Source: Lithacetigena sp037446255 [NCBI: Coprothermobacterota bacterium] | GTDB lineage: Bacteria; Coprothermobacterota; HKB111 | DNA: 64,000 nt | NCBI GenBank assembly: GCA_037446255.1 | Contig: JBBIIY010000004.1 | Span: forward strand, 1 to 64,000 | Direction: 5' to 3' | Shown here: piece by piece, positions 45,058 to 53,306 of the stretch | Layout of the letters: the number at the start of each line of letters is the position of its first letter | Numbering within the stretch: position 1 is the stretch's first letter | The notes under the pieces: model-generated | Database searches by the model: none | Seen by the model: the letters and a program-made list of their open reading frames with translations, nothing else | What the model was told of the DNA's origin: nothing | Position numbers and translations under genes: made by a program

Positions 45058-46336
45058 TATTGTTGTAATAGGTTTAGGTGCTGTAGGATTGCCTCTGGCC
45101 TTGTGTTATGCTCTGGAAGGTTGCTTGGTTTACGGGGTTGATTCCAATCCTGAGCATTTAAATCAAATTAAAACCTGCGCTATTGATTATCAGGAAAGTG
45201 ATAGTGGAAAAAATATTAATGAGATAATTAGAGAAGTATCCGAAAAAGGCAACCTGATTCTAAGTACCGATATTCCTGAAATAACTCAGCCAGACACCGT
45301 AATAATGATAGTTGTGCCTATAAGTATAGAAAACGGTCTTTTAAATCTTGCCCAAGTTTCTCAGGCTGTCAAAAATGTGGGTAAAAAATTAAAACGAGGA
45401 AATCTGGTTATCATGAGAAGTACCGTTTTTCCAGGTTTTTCCGAAGAAGTAGCTCTACCTATTTTAGAAAGGGAAAGTGGTATGCAGGGGGGCAAGGATT
45501 TTTATCTGGCTTATTGCCCGGAGAGGATGAGTGAAGGGAAAGCCTTTGAGGAATTAAGGAATATGGACCTGATAGTTGGAGGTATCAATAAGCAAAGCTT
45601 TGATTTAGCCATTTCAGCTCTAAGAATTATATCTCCAGCTAAAGTCAATCAAGGAACCATCAAGGAAGTAGAAACTTCCAAAATTATTGAAAACTTGCAA
45701 AGAGATGTAAATATAGCCTTAGCCAATGAAATTTCCTATTATCTTGCCTCTAAAGGCATATCCGGTAAAAATTCCATTAAATTAGCTAATACTCATAAAA
45801 GAGTTAATATGCTTTTGCCCGGTCCCGGAGTTGGGGGGCATTGTATTCCCTGGGCTTTTTATTACCTTCATCACATATCAAGGTCGGCTGAGGAGCTTCC
45901 GCTTTCCAGATTATCCAGGCAAATAAATGATTTAATTCCCCAGGTTATAGTTAACTTTATCTTAAACCATATAGCAGAATCAGTGTATCCGGAAATAAAA
46001 GTTTCTCTTCTGGGACAAGCCTGGAAAGATTATTCCTCAAGTTGTCGCCATAGCCCGGCAGTAAGAACCAAAAAAATATTAATGGAGAAAGGTTTTCAAG
46101 TTGTTTCTTATGACCCTATAGCAAAATCGGGATTAGGCGAAGAATCAGTCAGTCTTGAAGATTGCCTGAAAAATGCTTCAGTAGTAATTGTGTCGGTAAT
46201 TCAGAAGGAATTTCTATCCCTTGACTCTAAAAAATTAGAAGAGTTAATAAAACCTGAAGCCTTGATAATTGACCTTAAAGACCTTTTTAATAAGGAAGAA
46301 TTAATTAACAAGGGATTTAAAGTATTTAGTTTATGA
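45050..46336 (+). CDS. wecC: UDP-N-acetyl-D-mannosamine dehydrogenase-type enzyme
   Basis: The enzyme oxidises UDP-ManNAc to UDP-ManNAcA with two NAD. The 428-residue protein has the Rossmann motif IGLGAVGLPLALCYA at 7-21, RSTVFPGFSEEV near 124-135, YCPERMSEGKAFEEL near 155-169, and the catalytic Cys in GPGVGGHCIPWAFYYL near 257-272. Related UDP-glucose or UDP-GalNAc dehydrogenases share these motifs. The mnaA gene in the same operon supports the UDP-ManNAc assignment. Start overlaps the previous gene by eight bases. Confidence 0.84.
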   Translation: MDNIVVIGLGAVGLPLALCYALEGCLVYGVDSNPEHLNQIKTCAIDYQESDSGKNINEIIREVSEKGNLILSTDIPEITQPDTVIMIVVPISIENGLLNLAQVSQAVKNVGKKLKRGNLVIMRSTVFPGFSEEVALPILERESGMQGGKDFYLAYCPERMSEGKAFEELRNMDLIVGGINKQSFDLAISALRIISPAKVNQGTIKEVETSKIIENLQRDVNIALANEISYYLASKGISGKNSIKLANTHKRVNMLLPGPGVGGHCIPWAFYYLHHISRSAEELPLSRLSRQINDLIPQVIVNFILNHIAESVYPEIKVSLLGQAWKDYSSSCRHSPAVRTKKILMEKGFQVVSYDPIAKSGLGEESVSLEDCLKNASVVIVSVIQKEFLSLDSKKLEELIKPEALIIDLKDLFNKEELINKGFKVFSL

Positions 46337-47040
46337 GAACCTATCTCTGGAATGTCCCTGTTGATGTATTACCGAGGGAAGAGGCATTAAGCCTGGTATC
46401 CAGTGTACTGTTGCAGAATAATTTTAAGCAGATAGTCACTTTAAACCTGGAGATGTTAGCATTAGCTCTTAAAGACCAGGAGTTCCTAAAAATTCTAAAC
46501 CAATCTTTTATGATTATTCCTGATGGAAAATGGGTCACTCTGTTCTTAAGGGTTTGCAAAAAAATAAAAGCTGAGCATATGCCGGGGATATCCTTTGTTG
46601 AAGAAATTTTATCCCGAAATAAAGCAGCAAAAATATTTTTATTAGGAACTCGCAAGGAAGTGATAGAAAAAGCAGTGCAAAACCTGACTCAGGTTAAAAA
46701 ATCCTGTATTATAGGCTATCATCATGGCTATTTTAATGATGACCTGAACATAGCCAGCACCATCGGTCAACTTTCCCCCAATATCCTTATCGTGGGAATG
46801 GGTTCTCCCCGTCAGGAAAAATTTATTTTTCAGCATCGGGATTTATTATCCTGCCTGGCTGTAGGGGTTGGAGGCTCATTGGATATCTGGGGAGGTTTTG
46901 CTAAAAGAGCACCCGTTTTTTACACCAGGTGGGGTTTAGAGTGGCTGTATAGATTGGTTAGAGAGCCCCAAAGATATTCAAGGATTCTTAATACTTTATT
47001 TACTCTGTTGAAAACAGTTTGCATTAAAGGTAGGCCATGA
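46333..47040 (+). CDS. WecG/TagA/CpsF-family glycosyltransferase
   Basis: This 235-residue GT26 protein transfers ManNAc or ManNAcA onto undecaprenyl-PP-GlcNAc, which TagO produces. It has VTLNLEMLALAL near 35-46, IIPDGKWV near 61-68, FLLGTRKEVIEKA near 97-109, and GMGSPRQEKFIF near 156-167, followed by GVGGSLDIWGG. The donor (ManNAc against ManNAcA) depends on whether the neighbouring dehydrogenase acts first. Overlaps both neighbours by four bases. Confidence 0.9.
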   Translation: MRTYLWNVPVDVLPREEALSLVSSVLLQNNFKQIVTLNLEMLALALKDQEFLKILNQSFMIIPDGKWVTLFLRVCKKIKAEHMPGISFVEEILSRNKAAKIFLLGTRKEVIEKAVQNLTQVKKSCIIGYHHGYFNDDLNIASTIGQLSPNILIVGMGSPRQEKFIFQHRDLLSCLAVGVGGSLDIWGGFAKRAPVFYTRWGLEWLYRLVREPQRYSRILNTLFTLLKTVCIKGRP

Positions 47041-48113
47041 AAGTAGTTATTTCAGGTTATTACGGCTTTGGCAACATAGGTGATGAAGCTATTTTGAGTG
47101 TTTCTATCAATCTTCTAAGGTCTATTCTTCCAAAGGTAGAAATAACCGTACTTTCTGCCAAAGCTTTGAAAACAGCTTCTCTTTTTCAGGTAAAGGCTAT
47201 TTCCAGGAACGATTTTTCTTTAATTGCTTCAGAAGTTAAAAAAGCCGATCTATTTATTAGTGGTGGTGGTGGCTTATTGCAGGATGTTACCAGCAGGAGA
47301 AGCCTTTATTATTATCTGGCATTGATTTCTCTGGCTCAGTATTATAAAGTACCCACCTTATTGTTGGCTCAGGGTGTTGGGCCCTTAACCTCTAAAAGCA
47401 GTCTTAAACTTTTATCTCTGGTTTTGAAAGGGGTTAAAAGTATCAGTGTACGGGATAAATCTTCAGCTACTTTTATTAATAATCTGGGGTATACAGGTAA
47501 GTTATTATTAACTGCAGATTTAGCCTTTCTTCTTAAGCCTGATTACTCAAAGGGAGCCCAGGTTTTGGAAAAACTGAATATCAATAATAAACCCTATCTG
47601 TTTTTATCTCCTTCACGGGCTTTAGATGATCCCTCAATAGTAGAATCTGTAATTCAGACAGTCCTTTTTCTGAAAGAAGAATATGGATTAGAGATTTTAG
47701 TCGTCCCTTTTTACCCCAGGCATGACTATTTTACGCTGAACCTGATAAAAAGACGTTTGAAAGATAGGGCTCATTATTTTGATGATTGTTTTGAACCTGA
47801 AGTTGCCTTAGCCCTGGTGGGTAAGTCAGAAATAGTTGTCAGTTCGCGTCTTCATCCAATTATTTCTGCTGTTATAACCGAAGTGCCTTTTCTGGGTATC
47901 TCCTATGACCCCAAGATAGACAATCTGGTTAACGAACTTGGTGAAGGATTAACCTTGCAGTTAAGCAAGGTTAATCCAGCAGATATGATATATAACTCTA
48001 TAATAACTTACGAGAATAGGGATAAAATTAAAGCACGGTTAAAAAAATTACTTTTACCCTTAATTGAAAGGGCTTTATTAAATTTCAATTATTTAAGGGA
48101 ATTTATAAATTAA
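47037..48113 (+). CDS. csaB: Polysaccharide pyruvyl transferase CsaB
   Basis: CsaB puts ketal pyruvate on ManNAc residues of the secondary wall polymer, the group recognised by SLH domains. The 358-residue protein has ISGYYGFGNIGDEAIL at 4-19, ADLFISGGGGLLQDVTSRRSL near 71-91, LAQGVGPL near 112-119, and SSRLHPIISAVITEVPFLGISYDPK near 271-295. The full pattern matches the CsaB family. It is the last gene of the operon and its stop overlaps that of the convergent permease gene. Confidence 0.92.
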   Translation: MKVVISGYYGFGNIGDEAILSVSINLLRSILPKVEITVLSAKALKTASLFQVKAISRNDFSLIASEVKKADLFISGGGGLLQDVTSRRSLYYYLALISLAQYYKVPTLLLAQGVGPLTSKSSLKLLSLVLKGVKSISVRDKSSATFINNLGYTGKLLLTADLAFLLKPDYSKGAQVLEKLNINNKPYLFLSPSRALDDPSIVESVIQTVLFLKEEYGLEILVVPFYPRHDYFTLNLIKRRLKDRAHYFDDCFEPEVALALVGKSEIVVSSRLHPIISAVITEVPFLGISYDPKIDNLVNELGEGLTLQLSKVNPADMIYNSIITYENRDKIKARLKKLLLPLIERALLNFNYLREFIN

Positions 48114-48982
48114 AGGCTTTTAAGCCGGGGGTCTAAAACATCCCTGAGCCCATCGCCAAACAGGTTTAACCCCAGTACAGAAATCATTACCGCTAAACCC
48201 GGGAAGAAAATAATCCAGGGAGCAACCCTGATATAAATCCTACCATCGGTCATGATGCTTCCCCAGGTGGGAACCCAAGCAGGAACGCCAACTCCTAAAA
48301 AGCTTAGAGCTGCTTCTGCGAGAATTGTTTGGGCGAAGATAAAACTTCCCTGAACTATTATTGGTGCCAGGCAGTTAGGTAAAATATGTTTTACAATTGT
48401 TCTTATGGTAGAAGCTCCCAGTGCTCGGGCAGCTTCTATGTACTCCGTTTCTTTGATGGTTAGAACAACGCTTCTTACCACCCTGGTTACTGAAGGGGTA
48501 TATACTATGGATAGAGCGATAATAACATTGGAAAGTCGAGCTCCCAGCACAGCCATCAAAGCGATAGCCAGAAGGGTTGTGGGAAAAGCCATCAATCCAT
48601 CAAGAATACGCATGATGATAGCATCAAGTTTCGGAACATAACCACAGGTTAACCCGAGAATTATACCCATAGTTCCACACAATAAAGTTACCATGAAACC
48701 AGTAAATAATGAGATACGAGCACCGTAAATCGTTCGGGTATATAAATCGTAACCGAAACTGTCAGTACCAAATAAGTGTGTTTTACCAGGAGGAGTTAGT
48801 CTATTAACAGGGTCGATATCCAGGGGGTCGTGTCTGGTAAGCACAGGTGCACAAATGGCTATCAGAATTATCAAAGATATGATAGTTATTCCAGCCATAA
48901 TAGAACGGTTTCTCAAAGTCCTTTTCATAAATTTTTTCAGGGGTGTGGGAGCCCGGTAAGTAGTAGTGATAGGATTACTCAT
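48110..48982 (-). CDS. Peptide ABC transporter permease (DppC type)
   Basis: This 290-residue permease has an N-terminal cytoplasmic arm, a first helix (about 31-52), and five more helices. The EAA loop reads ETEYIEAARALGASTIRTIVKHILPN near 174-199, and the C-terminus PGLAVMISVLGLNLFGDGLRD with LDPRL is the OppC/DppC signature. It pairs with the DppB-type permease 11 bases upstream. No ATPase gene follows; csaB converges at once. Confidence 0.92.
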   Translation of the reverse strand: MSNPITTTYRAPTPLKKFMKRTLRNRSIMAGITIISLIILIAICAPVLTRHDPLDIDPVNRLTPPGKTHLFGTDSFGYDLYTRTIYGARISLFTGFMVTLLCGTMGIILGLTCGYVPKLDAIIMRILDGLMAFPTTLLAIALMAVLGARLSNVIIALSIVYTPSVTRVVRSVVLTIKETEYIEAARALGASTIRTIVKHILPNCLAPIIVQGSFIFAQTILAEAALSFLGVGVPAWVPTWGSIMTDGRIYIRVAPWIIFFPGLAVMISVLGLNLFGDGLRDVLDPRLKSL

Positions 48983-48993
48983 CTATATTCTCC

Positions 48994-49938
48994 TTAAACA
49001 TATTTTACCCGGGGGTCTAAAGCTACATAAAATAAATCAACCAGAAAATTAACAAAGACATATACGGAAGCTATAAATAGTAATATTCCCTGTACCATAG
49101 GATAATCTCTTCTGGCTATGGAGGCTAAAACCATCTGGCCTACTCCAGGAAGGGCAAAAACAGTTTCTACCACGATAGCTCCAGCCATCAGACTTCCCAG
49201 GGCTAATCCCAATACGGTGGCTATGGGAATAAAAGCGTTTCTTAAAGCATGAACATAAATTACCTTTCTCTGGGGCAAACCTTTAGCTTTAGCAGTTCTG
49301 ATATAATCCTGGTTTAACACTTCTAACATACTGGAACGAGTCATTCGGGCGATGAAAGTAGATTGGATAAAACCCAGGGTAAGGGCAGGTAAAAATAAAG
49401 ATTTTACCGATAAGAATATCCCTTCGTTTAAGGGGGTATACCCTGCTACTGGTAATACTCCTAAATATACTGCAAACACCTGGATGTAAATTAAAGCCAA
49501 CCAGAAACTGGGAATGGACATTCCCAATACAGAAAGGCTCATTACCAGTTGGTCTATTCGGGTGTTTCTTTTGACAGCAGCAGTAATTCCCATAGTAATT
49601 CCCAGGGTTCCTGAAATCAGTAAAGACATAAAGGTTAGTAATAAAGTCGGTTCTAATCTTTCTTTAATAGCCTGGAGAACCGGGCGGTGTAAAAATATGG
49701 AGTAACCAAGGTCTCCACGGAAAAGTTTGCTGTACCACCTGATTAACCTGGTCAGCAAGGGAAGATCCAGTCCCATTTCGTGGCGCAGTCTATCAATATC
49801 TTCCTGGGTAGCATCATGTCCCAACATTACTGCAACCGGGTCTCCGGGTATCAAGTTTATTAACAAAAACCCGGAAAATCCTACGATTAGCAAGACAGGG
49901 AGTAAGGCGATTAATCTCTTGATCAAGTATGCAGTCAT
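48994..49938 (-). CDS. Peptide ABC transporter permease (DppB type)
   Basis: This 314-residue permease starts with YLIKRLIALLPVLLIVGFSGFLLI, has IPGDPVAVMLG near 30-40, and six helices. The EAA loop is QDYIRTAKAKGLPQRKVIYVHALRNAFIP near 207-235, and the end is YVALDPRVKYV. It follows the SLH-linked binding protein gene across a terminator hairpin, and precedes the DppC-type gene. Confidence 0.93.
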   Translation of the reverse strand: MTAYLIKRLIALLPVLLIVGFSGFLLINLIPGDPVAVMLGHDATQEDIDRLRHEMGLDLPLLTRLIRWYSKLFRGDLGYSIFLHRPVLQAIKERLEPTLLLTFMSLLISGTLGITMGITAAVKRNTRIDQLVMSLSVLGMSIPSFWLALIYIQVFAVYLGVLPVAGYTPLNEGIFLSVKSLFLPALTLGFIQSTFIARMTRSSMLEVLNQDYIRTAKAKGLPQRKVIYVHALRNAFIPIATVLGLALGSLMAGAIVVETVFALPGVGQMVLASIARRDYPMVQGILLFIASVYVFVNFLVDLFYVALDPRVKYV

Positions 49939-49964
49939 TAATTAACTCCTGTTTATGATAAAAA

Positions 49965-49996
49965 TTGCCGGGGTCAAAAACCTTCAACCCCGGCAA
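49965..49996 (-). terminator. Intrinsic terminator/attenuator between binding protein and permease genes
   Basis: TTGCCGGGGT (49965-49974) and ACCCCGGCAA (49987-49996) form a 10-base-pair G+C-rich stem with a 12-base loop. On the minus strand a TTTTT run follows. It would let the binding protein be made in excess over the permeases. Confidence 0.8.
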
Positions 49997-50013
49997 AATT
50001 CACTAATACGAGT

Positions 50014-52119
50014 TTATTTTTCTACCCACACATTCCACCAGAAAATGAGGAATAATGACTGGTAATTTTGAACTTCTTTACGAAGTACATGTAAGTTGAA
50101 ATAATCTCCGTATTTAATAACCGGAACATCTTCCCAGAATAACTGCATGGCTTTTTGCCAGATGGCATATCTTTTACCAAAGTTTGATTCTCTTCTCATC
50201 TGACTCAGGTAATCTTGCATCTGAGCGTTTTCATACCAACCTGGCCAGGAGGGGCTAAGACATAAATATAGCACAGGGTCAAAAGTAATACCAAAAGCAG
50301 TGCTGAATACATCCCAGAGGGCGGGGTTTGATCTACGGCTTACCAGGGTTGCCCAGTCAACTACATCCAGAGTAACATTGAACCCAGCTTTTTCTAAATG
50401 TCCTTTAGAAACTAAAGCTGAAGTGTAGTAAGCGGGGTATTCTTTGGTGGTCATCCAGCGTACAGTTTGACCCTTATAGCCAGCTTCAGCTAATAGCTGT
50501 TTGGCTCTTTCTATGTTTTTCTGGTTGTAAAATTCTTTTCCAGCTTCGGTATAATAAGCCTGCTCTTTGAAAGCAATACTGGAATCAAGACGCCAGAAAT
50601 CAGGATGACCGTAAGCAGCTTTCATGACTTCTTCCATATCAAGTGCTGCAAGGAAGGCTTGACGCATTTTTTGAGAAGTGAAAAGACCCTGCCTCTTGTT
50701 AAAAACAGCAGTTAGCCAACCGCCTGGTTTAATAATTGAAGTTTGAATCTTGGAATGAAATTTAAGTCTTTCGTATTCATCCGGAAGTGCCCATTCAGCC
50801 ATGTCGTACTGTCCGGTGATAGCTCCCATCACTCTCACGCCGCTATCGGGAACGGGCATAAAGAGAATCGTATCCATATAGGCGGTTCTCATACCGCCAT
50901 AACCATTGATTATATCATTACGAGTTGCATAATCAGTGAATTTTACTACTCTAATATGACGGTCGGGAATGAATTCTACAAATCTATAAGGTCCAGTTCC
51001 TACGACTTCTTCTGGTACTGCTCTTAGTGCTTTATCTCCCACTATATCAATGATCTTCTTGGGATAAATCATAGGCTGTGTTCCAGCCAGATAAAGAGGG
51101 GTGATAGATACCGGTTCTCTTAATTTCATTACTGCAGTGTACCTATCAGATACGGTCCATGAGCTTACTAATCTAAATAAATCTCTTCCAAGAGTGGCCA
51201 TTCTTCCCCAACGGGCGATAGAGGCTACTACATCATCAGCAGTCATTTCATCGCCATTATGGAATTTTACTCCCTTTCTTAAATTGAATGTATATACTAA
51301 GTTATCATCAGAAAGAGTGTAAGTATCAACCAACAGGGGGATAGGATTCATAAGTCTGTCGTAAGTGAAAAGACCCTCAAAGATGTGCCACCCGACATAT
51401 ATAGCAGCGGTAGCTGTAGTTGCCATATTGTCTATAACAGGAGGGTTGCCAATCATAGTAGCTCTAAGGGTTCCACCAAATATTGGGGGGTTTACAGCTA
51501 CATAACTTCCATAGGCAACCTCGCCTCGGGTAGCTGGTTCATTGGGAGAGATTGTCCCTCCAGGATGCCTCTCGGTAAGGAAAAGGTGAGCAGGAAGATA
51601 ACCCAGGGATATCCAGCCTAAAGCCCAAGCGGGGACTTTGCTTATATCGGGAGCAGTGATTGGTGGAGTGGTAATAGCGGCAGCTTGTTTTTCCAGGCCT
51701 TTGACCTGACCCAACAGGGCGGCCAGTTCGGCTCGGGTTATATTAGCTCCAGGTTTGAAAGTACCATCAGGATAACCTTTCATCAAGCCAGCATTTTTAA
51801 CAGCTACGATATTTCCATAAGCCCAATGAGTGGTGGAAACATCGGGAAAAGGACTTTTTGCTGGTTTTGACGGGGTCATTTTTTTGGATAAAGCTAAAAT
51901 GGTAGCTGCTTCAGCACGGGTAATCAGGGCATCAGGTTTAAAAGTACCATCAGGATAACCCTTGATAATATTCTGTTCAGAGAGCTTTCTGATTTGCAGC
52001 TGATAACGATGCCCTGTAGTATCTTTGTAAAAACCTACAGGTGTAGAAGCAGTGGCTTTAATAGCAACGGAAGGCATGAGCAGTGCTGCAACCATAACTA
52101 ACGCTAACAGTTTTTTCAT
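50014..52119 (-). CDS. SLH-anchored extracellular solute-binding protein (peptide/nickel family 5)
   Basis: 701 residues. The signal peptide (1-25, ending ATAS) has no lipobox Cys. Two clear SLH modules (about 28-70 and 87-130, each with GYPDGTFKP) and a degenerate third (about 158-203, GGTISPNEPATRGE) precede a family 5 substrate-binding domain (about 208-701; NLRKGVKFHNGDEMTADDVV, VGTGPYRFVEF). It would capture peptides or similar ligands while fixed to the pyruvylated wall polymer instead of being a lipoprotein. A terminator hairpin then dppB- and dppC-type permease genes follow. A consensus promoter lies upstream. Confidence 0.92.
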   Translation of the reverse strand: MKKLLALVMVAALLMPSVAIKATASTPVGFYKDTTGHRYQLQIRKLSEQNIIKGYPDGTFKPDALITRAEAATILALSKKMTPSKPAKSPFPDVSTTHWAYGNIVAVKNAGLMKGYPDGTFKPGANITRAELAALLGQVKGLEKQAAAITTPPITAPDISKVPAWALGWISLGYLPAHLFLTERHPGGTISPNEPATRGEVAYGSYVAVNPPIFGGTLRATMIGNPPVIDNMATTATAAIYVGWHIFEGLFTYDRLMNPIPLLVDTYTLSDDNLVYTFNLRKGVKFHNGDEMTADDVVASIARWGRMATLGRDLFRLVSSWTVSDRYTAVMKLREPVSITPLYLAGTQPMIYPKKIIDIVGDKALRAVPEEVVGTGPYRFVEFIPDRHIRVVKFTDYATRNDIINGYGGMRTAYMDTILFMPVPDSGVRVMGAITGQYDMAEWALPDEYERLKFHSKIQTSIIKPGGWLTAVFNKRQGLFTSQKMRQAFLAALDMEEVMKAAYGHPDFWRLDSSIAFKEQAYYTEAGKEFYNQKNIERAKQLLAEAGYKGQTVRWMTTKEYPAYYTSALVSKGHLEKAGFNVTLDVVDWATLVSRRSNPALWDVFSTAFGITFDPVLYLCLSPSWPGWYENAQMQDYLSQMRRESNFGKRYAIWQKAMQLFWEDVPVIKYGDYFNLHVLRKEVQNYQSLFLIFWWNVWVEK

Positions 52120-52157
52120 TAATTGACTTACCTCCTTAAACTATATGTATTTTAATA

Positions 52158-52186
52158 ATTTTAGTTATTCAAACACTACTTGTCAA
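52158..52186 (-). promoter_or_regulatory. Promoter of the SLH-linked binding protein gene
   Basis: On the minus strand, TTGACA (52186-52181) and TAAAAT (52163-52158) are separated by 17 bases, 39 bases upstream of the start. The ribosome site AAGGAGG follows. This is a near-consensus strong promoter. Confidence 0.78.
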
Positions 52187-52269
52187 TAGATTGAGTAAAC
52201 TATTGTCTATCTTGAACTTTTTATAGGATTCAAGGGCAAGTTTAATCTTTTTGCTGTTATTTCAACATA

Positions 52270-52310
52270 AAATGTCACTTTTCTGCAAAATGAATATGTC
52301 ACCCCCATAC
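52270..52310. repeat. Possible insertion-sequence end
   Basis: On the minus strand the stretch has GTGACAT near 52301 and again near 52278, separated by a T-rich spacer with TTTTGCAGAAAA. Paired GTGACA motifs downstream of the transposase remnant fit an IS end. The match is from memory of similar elements and no target duplication was found. Confidence 0.35.
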
Positions 52311-52405
52311 CTTCTTATAGAGACAGTTTCGCTTCGCCCTCCAGTTTTGAGTGTAAGGAGTGCCTAAACTGGACATGCCGTGGTAATTGAATTGCTGGGC
52401 ATCTC

Positions 52406-52735
52406 TCATTCCATGACGCGTACAATATACCAGGTTCTGTCAAGCCAATGATTTACTACCACATGTACCTTGGCAAAGTGTAATCTCTTTTTTGCGGGAA
52501 GTAACTGTATAATCTGTATGTTCACAGAAATAGTATTATCCTGGTCTACCCTCCTCTGGTAGCGTTTGCAAAGAATATCTCTGTAACCAGGCTTTCGGGA
52601 ATAGATAGCTCTCCAGGCAGATAGGGAGTCTTCCGCTACCACCCCGAAGCGTTGACTGTATATATAGAGACGGGAAGAGTCTTGTGCATTCAGAAACCGT
52701 TTATGGTCAACAAACGATGAGCAGGTCTTATACTA
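52406..52735 (-). pseudogene. Transposase remnant (C-terminal part, DDE/rve type resembling ISNCY elements)
   Basis: Read leftward from about 52735 an open stretch encodes KRFLNAQDSS, SQRFGVVAEDSLSAWRAI, CKRYQRRVDQDNTIS and KVHVVVNHWLDRTW. Transposases of this group end with RFxVExxxxxxAxR, then ERxVxxDNTxS, RxSxAxxxVEVxxxLDG. There is no start codon in context and a stop lies just upstream, so only the last 110 or so codons survive. The N-terminal half and the DDE catalytic region are not recognisable. Confidence 0.6.
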
Positions 52736-53306
52736 CTCCTTATAGATTACGAAACTTACACGACTGAGGTGGAAAAGACCAAAGAATTTAAAAAAATGGG
52801 CCAAGAGCTTCGCTTTAGGGCTGGAAAAAGTTAAAACCAACCTTCCTGCACTTACCAAAAAGATTTCTTCCTGACATTAAAAAGTGATCATATAAGTATC
52901 TATGTGCCATGTTGGGGAGGGCCAATAGTTAACTTCATAGGTTTATTTATAGCCAAGTTTCCTCCTTTTCTTGCTACTATCTGGCTTCCCCTCCTTATTC
53001 TTATTCCTTCTTTTTATTAAATTCCTTTTTTCTACCTATGGTTACTCTCTATTATGCTCTTTCCTGGTTACCTTTATGGGATTTTTAGAATAATAAAGGG
53101 ATTAGTCAAAGGTAAGTAAAAGAGGTATGAAGATAAAAGAAATGAATAATTTTGCATTGCAAGGCTCGAACTTCTTATATATATTATATGTCTCGCATTT
53201 GTAACGGAGAAAAAGTTCTTTAATTGTCTTCGCAGGTGACTTTAGCTATATGGTGGAGTAAGAGGACTTTTAAGGAGAGTCTCGGGGACTGCCCCCCTTA
53301 TTTTGA
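52736..53306. other. Decayed intergenic stretch, no recognised gene
   Basis: About 570 bases with many stops in all frames. A short plus-strand frame near 52750-52875 (WKRPKNLKKWAKSFALGL) and a hydrophobic one near 52930-53030 are open but lack ribosome sites and were not recognised. They could be relics of the lost half of the insertion sequence or of another gene. Confidence 0.4.
53278..53297. repeat. AGTCTYGGGGAC-type repeat copy 1
   Basis: AGTCTCGGGGACTGCCCCCC contains a small palindrome (GGGGACTGCCCC). A related copy in the same orientation lies at 54770-54788, so the two flank mgtE. Confidence 0.45.

Noticed and set aside
52750-52875. Short plus-strand frame with a basic composition in the decayed gap
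   Set aside because: No start codon with ribosome site, ends quickly, and no family could be recognised; kept only as part of the decayed intergenic stretch.
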